NCBI GenBank assembly: GCA_943737045.1
Contig: CALSFV010000139.1
Location: forward strand, 1-64,000
Direction: 5' to 3'
DNA: 64,000 nucleotides
From: Parapristionchus giblindavisi
Lineage: Eukaryota > Nematoda > Chromadorea > Rhabditida > Diplogasteridae
The notes beneath the pieces were generated by a model. That model had not been told where the DNA came from, did not search any database, and worked only from the letters and a program-made list of their open reading frames with translations. The position numbers and the translations under genes were made by a program. Below are positions 55,041 to 64,000 of the stretch, in pieces (position 1 is the first letter of the stretch; each line of letters starts with the position of its first letter).

Positions 55041-57334
55041 TTAAAAGGCGTTATTGGTAAAATTGCAGTTAAAGGGAAAGAATTTGGGCACTTTCCTGAT
55101 TTTTGGCCCGGGTAAAATTTGCATTGAACTAGCTATCCCTCCCTACTAGCCATTCCTTAATTAGTTTTCATTTCTTCATAGTTCAAATCCTAATCAAATT
55201 TATTTGAGTACAAATCTCTATAAAAGACGTCGTCCTCCTTCTTCGTTTCAGTCCAGCGCTCTCCCATTTGGAGGAGAGTGCGGGGAGCACCGGCCCCCAT
55301 TGGACTACCCTCCCTAAAATGGGAGGATAAGCCTCCCCGCGCAGGGGAGCAGAGGGGACTTATGCAAATTACCCCGGCCCAAAAAAAGAGGAAAGTTCCG
55401 GAATTTGCAGGTGTAGTCCCTATGGGTGGGAGTGGAGTCCCTATTGGGACACTTCAGCCTCTTTTTGGATTAGATCTTTTTTGGATAAACATACCTCAAT
55501 ATGTTTTGTTAACACTGAAAATAATTTCCATTGTGCTTTCACCAATTCTGTCTCATATCGAGCATTCAAATAAACGGCTTTCATAGGATAGGATCAACAA
55601 CTCCACAATGTACGAAACACACATCTGAAAAAGGAGATAATAAGAACGTCGATAAAAGTAATACGAAATAAGGAAGAAAATGCGTCAAAGAGCCATCTCT
55701 CTCGTTTTTATCTCTCTCTCCGATCTTTCTGTTCTGACATTTTCCTCTTTTTTTGTTTTTAATAAAGAATGTGCATTAGTCATAAGATCAGAGTCAGAAG
55801 AAGAGCTAGAAGGCATTAAAGATGGAGTCTGCCCTGGAGTTTTTGCTTGATAAGACTGTTCGGATAGAATGATATTCATCGCACGAATCGAAAGACATAT
55901 CTGATATTGATTCCCGCTATGTTTAAAGCTCACTATGTGTATTCAAAGTACAACTTGCAAGGCAAATAGAGAGTGCCCATCCGATTTGCATACTTAGCTC
56001 TCTCATTTTCTCATTGTCCCTTAAGTCAATTACCATATAATATATACAATATTCGGCATGCTTATCGTGGCGGGAGTCATGCCAACTCAAGGGTATCCTT
56101 CTTTAAGAGTGTGGAGGGGAGCAAAAATTTTGATATTTTTTTATATAGCATGCCTTTCTGCAAGGCCGCTGCGGTTGGAAAAAATCGCAGCAACCTAAAA
56201 AAAATTTTCTGAGTAGCCGACACGAAGTTCTCAAACTTGTAGAAGAACGGTAGGCTGGAAAAAATTTTCCTCTGAGTTATGATTTTTCGAAAAAGTGCAC
56301 TTCGATTGCGTCATCATTACGCAATAATGAAAATTTTTCATGAGTTCTCAATATCATTGCCGGATTCCTCGATAAATTTTGTACAAGAACCCGCGAGAGC
56401 GTCCCGATAGCACGCTTGGTTCACTAAATATAGCAAAAACAAAAAGCTGGCACTGACTTTCCGGCGCGACTGTATGAAATCCGACCCCACAGAAACGTTC
56501 TTCATCAACTGTACCAAAGTAAAAAAAACTAACCTTTTCATGGCTCAACTTCAAATTATCATCGTATAAATTCTTTTACTCTTCATGTTGTTATAATTAT
56601 ATCATTCTTCATGTTGTTTAAAAATAATTCAATCGGTGTATGTAGGACACCTGAAAATTAGGCGGAATTTTTGTTTGTGAAAAATATAAACATATGTAGA
56701 TAGAATCCGAAATTGAGAAGGGTGAATAATTTGATTGAAAGTCAAAAATTTTGTTAAAAAATAGTCGATGATGTGTGATATGTTGTAGAGGTACAGGGGG
56801 ATAAAGAAACATTATTTAAAGATGGAGACCCCGCGTAGAAAGTGCCTTTCCGATTTGCATACTTGACTATCTCATTTTCTCATTATCCCTTACGTCAATT
56901 ACCATATAAAATAAACAATAGTCAACATGCTTATCGTGGCGGGAGTCAGTCATGCCAACTCAAGGGTCTCCTTCTTTAGGCAGAAATGGATAAGGGGAGT
57001 GTTGACAATCGATGGAACGATAGTGATAAAAAATGCGCGTTTTGATAGACGGGGAAGAAAGGGAAAAATGACTGGCAGCGTCAAAGGAAAGAGTGGCAGA
57101 TAAGAATCAAACAATCAATACACATTCAGGACACATGTCCTCTTTCTCTCTATCTATCTTCTATTTCTTTCTCTCTCAACCTCTATCTCTTTTTTCTTTC
57201 CATCAATCCCACTCTAGCCTTTTTTCTGTTCTTGCGAACACTTCTTATGGAGGAAAGAGCACCAAACAAAATTCTTTATTCTTGTCGTATGATGATTATA
57301 GTGACTGTTGACGTTAAGAAACTACTGCGAAACT

Positions 57335-57731
57335 ATGCGTTTCTACTCGTCTCGAGCTATCACAAAATATCAAAATATCACCTTCACCCTTCATGTTTCT
57401 GTAACCATCATCATTAACTCATCGATTAGCGCTGTAAACATAGCTAGTGAATTAGTAAAGGAATTTCATGAATTAGCCGCCGTAGGTATCGATTTAAATG
57501 GTGATCTACTTAGAATTATATGCGGATACCGTAACCCCAAAGCAACAACAGTTCATACAGATGCTCTTATAAAATCGATAATTGATCTTTGCTCTTTGTG
57601 ATTCCCCGTTACATCTACAAACAGCAATCGAGGATCGAGTAAGTACATACTGCGGGTACATCATGTACAAGTTTCAGCTTGATCTCTTAACTAACACCAA
57701 AAATACACCAGAAATAACAAGTATACTGTGA
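57335..57731 (+). CDS. Two-exon candidate gene, unknown function (unit 2)
   Basis: The first exon is open from ATG with MRFYSSRAITKYQNITF through SELVKEFHELAAVGIDLN to IKSIIDLCSL, then stops at TGA because of an extra T compared with unit 1. The GTAAGT...TTTCAG intron and second exon are unchanged. See the unit 1 entry for the complementary defect. Confidence 0.4.
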
Positions 57732-58171
57732 CTTTCCCGCGCTACTGTACTTGTACAATTGCGTTGCTACTAGCTGCTAAACAGAGACATAACTATCGAT
57801 TCCAATACCACTTTTTGGCGCTACTGTAGAATCTGCCTCGATCGCCCCAAAATGGGAGCATTCATGGCCGAATCAGAACGAATATTATTCGGGTAATAAT
57901 AGTTTAGCCCTCCAAATCCCTAAACAATGATGTCCCAGAGCATTCAGATTTCTTGAATGTATTCAAAGGCATGAATCTTCGTAAACTTGGAGTTATCCCA
58001 TCCTTCCTCCCTTCCCTCCTCGCTTTCTCTGATCTACGTGATATCTCACTTGCGCGCTCTCTCTCTAAACATAGAAACACATTGTGGCCGTGGTTGGCTA
58101 CTCTCGCACCAAATAAACAGGAGTATTTTATACGGTCAATACATTAGTGTTCGATCCATTCAAGTTTTCAT

Positions 58172-59497
58172 TCAGGGGGGGAGGTGGACATTTCGGCTCC
58201 GGCGTTTCGGCAATCGACATTTCGACAACGGGGCATAACTCGGTTCGTACAGGTCATAGAAACATGGGATGGGTATCAATGTGATCAGCATCAGTAACAC
58301 TACAGTAATCTACCGTAACCCGGTTCGTTGGGTCACATCCAGTTTTGGTGGGTCATATTCAACTAAAAATTGTCGGAATGGACACTGAGTGAGCGATATC
58401 ATTACGTAACCCGGTTCCTTGGGTCAGATCAAGTGCGATGGGTCTGATTTCACTAAAACTGTGTGTAAAATTAAAGTAGGCATAACTGTAATTAACAGTG
58501 GGGGTATGCGGTAAATGATGTTAAAAATATCAAATTAGCAAAAAAAATTTTAATTTTATTTGAAAAAAAGTTGCTAGGATTCCGACAAGCTAGTTATGGA
58601 ACGCTACCGGAACGTCGGTTGTTTTATTACTAAGTCCACCACCACACACTCCTGTCCACCACCACACACTCCTCGCTCACTCGCACTGTTACCCTCTGTC
58701 TTCGTCCAAGAGAGGGACCACTGTATCCTATGAGAGATCCCCCTTTCCACCCTGAGATATCAAACCCTGACCCCCATTATATCACATTTAAATTTCATGA
58801 ATTTTCACTAGTCACTTTTATGTGTTTCGTTTCGTGCATACGCACGTTGATAAAATAAAAAAAAATAATATAATAAAATCTGACCCATCGCATTTGATCT
58901 GACCCTCCGAACCGGGTTACGATAGATTACGATAGTTTGCAATAGCTCATAATGATATCGCACACGTAGTGGCCATTCCAACATTTTTTTAGTTAAACCT
59001 GACGCCATCGCACTTTATCTGACCTACCGAACTGGATTACGGTAGATTACAGTAGTTTACAATACTACATCATGATATCTCGCATATAATGGCTGTTCCG
59101 GCTTATTTTAGCGAAATCTGACCCATCGAACTCGGTTACGGTAGATTACTGTAGTGTTGCTGATGCTGATCACAATGATACCCATTTCAAGTTTCTAGGC
59201 TCCGATATTTTTTTGCTCGCGGGGAACACCATTGAGAGTCCAAATCTCGCGGGGTACACCGCGAGGTGCACCACGGTGTGGAAGAGACGGTGTTCCTCGC
59301 GGGGTGGATATCAAATCTCGCGGGGCACACCGTTCCTCCTGCCCCACGGGGCACGCCGTCAATCACCTCGCGAGGTACCCCGTCTCAAGGTTCTACCCCG
59401 CGGTTTCCCTCGCGGCGTACACCACGGGATTGAACGGTGTGCCCCGCGAGTAAAAAATACCGAAGGGACCGCTATGAGCCGAGTTATGCCCCGTTGT
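58172..59497. mobile_element. FB-C foldback, copy 3 (unit 2)
   Basis: Tandem duplicate of 49761-51083, including the GC-rich palindrome (59208-59457). Confidence 0.7.
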
Positions 59498-59872
59498 CAT
59501 CGAATAACTCTTGCATAAATCAAAGAATCGTAGCGTCTCATATAAAAATCTAAATCTATTCAAGCACGCATAATAATTTATATTGGTGTACGGAGTTTCG
59601 CTTTTATTTTGTAAGTAAGAATTGTTTTGCTGTCTAGTACTTGTGCAAATTATCTCGGTATTTTATTTGAAATTCCGAACTTTCCTTAATATAATATTTT
59701 ATACAGAGTACGGCAGAATTATGGGGACAATATCTTTTATCTCCCCTCATCACATGTGCTTGACAAATCAGCTTGACTTAGAACATTTTATCAACAACTG
59801 TCATAGCAACAACAATCAATGACTACTTTAATTCAATTCTCAATTCTGCCACTTTTCACTCGGATAGTTTGC

Positions 59873-59996
59873 TTTAAAGGGAGCGTAACCTCACTCAATG
59901 GTCTATTCGACGCGCAATGCTCTCTCGTTGTTAGAGAACAGAAAAATAGTGTGCGCAATGAAGATGACCATTGAGAGAGGTAACGCTCCCTTTAAA
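59873..59996. mobile_element. TTAA MITE, family AGGGAGCG (unit 2)
   Basis: Tandem duplicate of 51459-51581, one base longer. Confidence 0.8.
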
Positions 59997-60240
59997 CGAG
60001 TCGGGTACGCGTCGAGGTTGGCGGACAGGTACGGTATGTCAATCTTGTCCCTTTTAAGGAGGAGTGAATTCATCAGCGATTCCATATTCGAGTGGGGACG
60101 AGCACAGGCCTTGCTCTTGAGAACTGATCACACGAAACAGTCGAGGGGTTCAGATGAGACGAGCAGACAGGCCATTCCGACTAGGGAATGAAGCAGTGAC
60201 AGCGGGCCTTCAGCCAGGCATGCAAAATCTTCGTTTTTTT

Positions 60241-60676
60241 ATGCACAGATAAAATATTAAGCCATGCCTGCGATCACCTGGTTGAACCTATCCGTGCGAT
60301 ATGCACAGATAAAATATTAATCCATGCCTGCGATCATCTGGTTGACCCTATCCGTGCGATATGCACAGATAAAATATTAAGCCATGCCTGCGATCACCTG
60401 GTTGAAACCTATCCGTGCGATATGCACAGATAAAATATTAAGCCATGCCTGCGATCATCTGGTTGACCCTATCCGTGCGATATGCACAGATAAAATATTA
60501 AGCCATGCCTGCGATCACCTGGTTGAACCTATCCGTGCGATATGCACAGATAAAATATTAAGCCATGCCTGCGATCATCTGTTTGACCCTATCCGTGCGA
60601 TATGCACAGATAAAATATTAAGCCATGCCTGCGATCACTTGGTTGGCCCTGTCCGTGCGATAGATAAAATATTAAG
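60241..60676 (+). repeat. 60-bp minisatellite, seven units (unit 2)
   Basis: Same seven units in the same variant order as 51826-52260. One extra A lies in the third unit (GTTGAAACC), so the full units occupy 421 bp. Confidence 0.95.
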
Positions 60677-61362
60677 CAAGTTTATATTGGAATACACAAG
60701 ATGAGAAATGATATAAACAGGGAATGATTATACCATAAAACGGTGATTCAATAAGAGAAATCGCACAATAGTAGAGACAAACAAAGAGAACGTATGCATA
60801 AGATATTGTTATATTTATTGTTTACAAATATATTTGTATAGCCGAAATAAATCTTCAAGAGCCAACTCTTTATTCAAACATTGTCTTCATTTGCACCTCA
60901 TAATGTCGTTACACACTTTCTCGTTAGCCATCTGGAAATGTAGTAACTTTAGTATTGTTTCAAGAGTAAACATGCAGGAATACCTTTCCTCTATACATTT
61001 TGTCAAAGGCTTCCCGAACTTTGCTTCGCATTCTTCGGAAACACCAAAACATAATAAATAAGTCATTTAGCTCGTCTAATGTGCTCTCAGAGGCTGAAAA
61101 AAAGTATGCTCGGGATGGTTGTAGCAGCCATGTCAGCAGATGTCAACGGCCTCTTCATAATTAAAAATACACTACGAGCTAATTTTAAACTATCCGCTCT
61201 GGCAATGTTCTCTTGTTTTCTTTGTCAACGAGAGAACATGACCAGAGCGTTTAGTAAAATTAGCTTTAATAAAGGCACTGTCCATTGCAACCTTGACCTT
61301 GTTAATACGTTTAAGTAGCGCAATAAAATAAAATAGAATAGTATGTAAAATCGATATTTTAA

Positions 61363-63461
61363 GAGAGATGGCCGTTAAGACTCGACCACCCCCGGACACG
61401 TTGAGCTAGCAACGAGAACTGGGGGTCCATACTTGGGTGTTAGGAGTGTCACCGGCCCTTATTACACAAAACAGTAGAAATTTCCTGTTTGTGCCCTCAG
61501 GTTATAAGAAAAATTAATTTAAGTGCGAAAACGTTTAAAATCATAATTTCTCAAATTGCTGAGATGAAGTCTAAATATCATTTGCGATGCGTCTAGGGTG
61601 CACAGACCTTGCTAATTCACTATTAGCATCGAATGCGCGTTGATTCCTAAACCTCTTTTTTGACTCAAAATTTTGGTTTTTTCGGACAAATCATCCCTTG
61701 TTTTAGTGAGTGCCCAAAATTTCCGACCAGGTATTGTAGCCTAAGCAATTCTGCATTGACTAAACTTAAAACTGAGTTCTTCCCGATCGACCATTTTGTC
61801 GATTTTTTGCTCGAACTTCCGTCATCGATGGTTTTCCCCGAACAAATGCAGTATTTTCCAAACGATTGGTGCGGAATTGTGGTCTGCTCAAAGTTTAGAG
61901 GTGAGTCGAGTAAATTGACACAAGAAGCCCATCACTTGGATCAATTTGAAAATTTCGATTTTCATGACCCGGGGGTCATGGTCTGAAAATTTCAAAATTT
62001 CTCAAGTTTGAAATGTTTTCATTTATGTGGCTTATTGTGTAGTACTAATGATGTGAATAATATTCAGCCAATGCTCAATGGCTGATCTCTCTTTTCAACC
62101 ATTTTTTTTCGAAAATTTTCATTCTGAATGTGTGCGAAAAATCAGAGTTGTGTTTGAATCAGTTTCCAACTTGCTTACTGTAACATTCTGTCATAGTACT
62201 ATGCAATGTACATAATAAATATGAAAATCGTTCATTTTCGAAAATTCAAAAAAATTCAATTCGAGTGCCTACTTTCATGACAAATTTCTATAATATTGCA
62301 GTTTTTTCGACTCGAATGCTGCGACAATGAGCAAATGACAATGACAATGTGAAGTTTCATGATGAGTAAACGTAGAAGAACTGGAATCCCGGCATTCGGC
62401 TCACTTTTGAAAAATCGATTTCCATGACCCCGGGGTCATGGTAAAAAAAAATATGAATTTTCGAAAATCAACGATTTTCATTTTGATTGTGTACATAGCA
62501 AAGCACTTAGATAGGATGTTACAGAAAGCAAGTTGGAAACTGATTCAAACACAATTCTGATTTTTCGCACGCAATCAGAATGAAAATTTTCGATAAAATG
62601 GTTGAAAGGAGAGATCAGCCATTGAGCATTGGCTGAATATTATTCACATCATTAGTACTTCACAATAAGCCACATAAATGAAAACATTTCAAACTTGAGA
62701 AATTTTGAAATTTTCAGACCATGACCCCGGGGTCATGAAAATCGATATTTTCAAATTGATTCAAGTGATGGGCTTCTTGTTTCATATTACTCGTCTCACC
62801 TCGAAACTTTGAGTAGGCCACAATTCCGCACCAATCGTTTGGAAAATACAGCATTTGTTCGGGAAAACCATCGATGACGGAACATCGAGCGAAAAATTCG
62901 ACAAAATGGTCGATCGGGAAGAACCCAGTTTTAAGTCAAATCAATGCAGAATTGCTTAGGCTACAATACCTGGTCGGAAATTTTGGGCACTCACTAAAAC
63001 AAGGGATGATTTGTCCGAAAAAAACCAAAATTTTGAGTCAAAAAAGTGGTTTAGGAATAAACGCACATTCGATGCTAATAGTGAATTAGCAAGCACTGTC
63101 TACTCTAGACGCATCGCAGATGATATTTAAACTTCATCTCAACAATTTGAGAAATTATGATTTTTTAAAGTTTTTTTTATAAATTATTTTTTCTAATAGC
63201 CTGAGGGCACAAAACAGGAAATTTCAGCCGTTTTGTGTAATAAGGGCCGGGGGCACTCCTAACACCCAAGTATGGACTCCCAGTTCTCATTGCTAGCGCA
63301 CGTGTCCGGCGGTGGTCGAATATGATCGAGTCTTATGCACTGTTACATTTGCCTTACGTGCCTACGCCGTAACCCCCTCCGTCGCCTCTCCGACGCGGCG
63401 GAGGGGGGTTACGGCGTAGGCACGTAAGGCAAATGTAACAGTGCATTAGGGAACAGGCCTC
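61363..63461. mobile_element. FB-A foldback in unit 3
   Basis: Third array copy, flanked by TTAA (61359-61362, 63462-63465), slightly longer through homopolymer insertions. Confidence 0.85.
63336..63445. mobile_element. PIF/Harbinger-like MITE nested in FB-A (unit 3)
   Basis: As in units 1 and 2, with one additional G in the right G-run (110 bp). Confidence 0.9.
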
Positions 63462-64000
63462 TTAAAAGGCGTTATTGGTAAAATTGCAGTTAAAGGGAAA
63501 GAATTTGGGCACTTTCCTGATTTTTTGGCCCGGGTAAAATTTGCATTGAACTAGCTATCCCTCCCTACTAGCCATTCCTTAATTAGTTTTCATTTCTTCA
63601 TAGTTCAAATCCTAATCAAATTTATTTGAGTACAAATCTCTATAAAAGCCGTCGTCCTCCTTCTTCGTTTCAGTCCAGCGCTCTCCCATTTGGAGGAGAG
63701 TGCGGGGAGCACCGGCCCCCATTGGACTACCCTCCCTAAAATGGGAGGATAAGCCTCCCCGCGCAGGGGAGCAGAGGGGACTTATGCAAATTACCCCGGC
63801 CCAAAAAAAGAGGAAAGTTCCGGAATTTGCAGGTGTAGTCCCCTATGGGTGGGAGTGGAGTCCCTATTGGGACACTTCAGCCTCTTTTTGGATTAGATCT
63901 TTTTTGGATAAACATACCTCAATATGTTTTGTTAACACTGAAAATAATTTCCATTGTGCTTTCACCAATTCTATCTCATATCGAGCATTCAAATAAACGG

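Larger units (their letters stand above)
52634..61049 (+). repeat. 8.4 kb tandem unit 2 (8416 bp)
   Basis: Second unit of the array with the same content and order as unit 1 and sparse one-base indels. Component equivalents: FB-A 52947-55040, Harbinger-like MITE 54916-55024, TATA segment 55219-55574, gene-family segment 56526-57168, FB-C 58172-59497, GC palindrome 59208-59457, TTAA MITE 59873-59996. Confidence 0.97.
61050..64000 (+). repeat. 8.4 kb tandem unit 3, cut by window end
   Basis: First 2.95 kb of a third unit. It includes terminal exons of the minus-strand family at its start, the MITE relic, FB-A (61363-63461), the nested MITE (63336-63445) and the TATA segment (63641-63997). The array continues past the window. 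Confidence 0.95.

Noticed and set aside
60384..60704. 106-codon frame with a 20-residue repeat across the 60-bp minisatellite
   Set aside because: Open because the unit is a multiple of three. In unit 1 the array lacks the same start, and no other coding evidence exists.

Overview
The window looks like AT-rich, repeat-dense nuclear DNA from a nematode. The grounds are short introns (about 39 to 55 bp) with GTAAG/GTGAG donors and TTTCAG-type acceptors, a U4 snRNA resembling the Caenorhabditis form as I remember it, BTB-family gene copies, and many long poly-G/C runs. It contains no bacterial operon, rRNA or CRISPR array. Most of the sequence is transposon debris, inverted repeats and simple repeats. 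Intact genes are few: a tRNA-Phe, a U4 snRNA, one uninterrupted LINE reverse transcriptase ORF and some small multi-exon candidates.

Layout. 1-10.5 kb: purine-rich tracts, a 2 kb TTAA-flanked foldback element (4292-6296) and small MITEs. 10.5-12.6 kb: a 5'-truncated CR1/Jockey-lineage LINE with an open 567-residue ORF. 13.2-15.3 kb: a direct duplication bounded by (CCTCTA)n tracts. 17.9-20.8 kb: two foldbacks and a frameshifted gene fragment. 22.2-27.7 kb: a decayed BTB-type gene interrupted by a long inverted repeat, a tRNA remnant, a second LINE family and a hAT-type MITE with a perfect 8-bp target duplication. 30-38 kb: repeated segments that look like 5' and 3' ends of a small minus-strand gene family, together with tRNA-Phe (34246-34318) and U4 (34639-34783). 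35.3-36.6 kb: another TTAA foldback. 38.6-41.4 kb: an inverted second copy of the BTB-type gene. 41.5-43.7 kb: nested palindromes.

44.2-64 kb is a head-to-tail array of an about 8.4 kb unit: 44226-52633, 52634-61049 and 61050 to the window end. The units differ mainly by one-base indels in homopolymers. Each carries a 2 kb TTAA foldback with a PIF/Harbinger-like MITE inside its end, a TATA-to-AATAAA segment, 5' and 3' pieces of the minus-strand gene family, a two-exon candidate gene, a 1.3 kb foldback interrupted by a GC-rich palindrome, a TTAA MITE and an exact 7 x 60 bp minisatellite.

The main biological theme is a community of palindromic, presumably non-autonomous DNA elements. Target-site duplications can be read for several: TTAA (four families), TTA/TAA (two families) and an 8-bp hAT-type site. 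Three are supported by comparison with an unoccupied related site inside this same window. No transposase gene is visible here.
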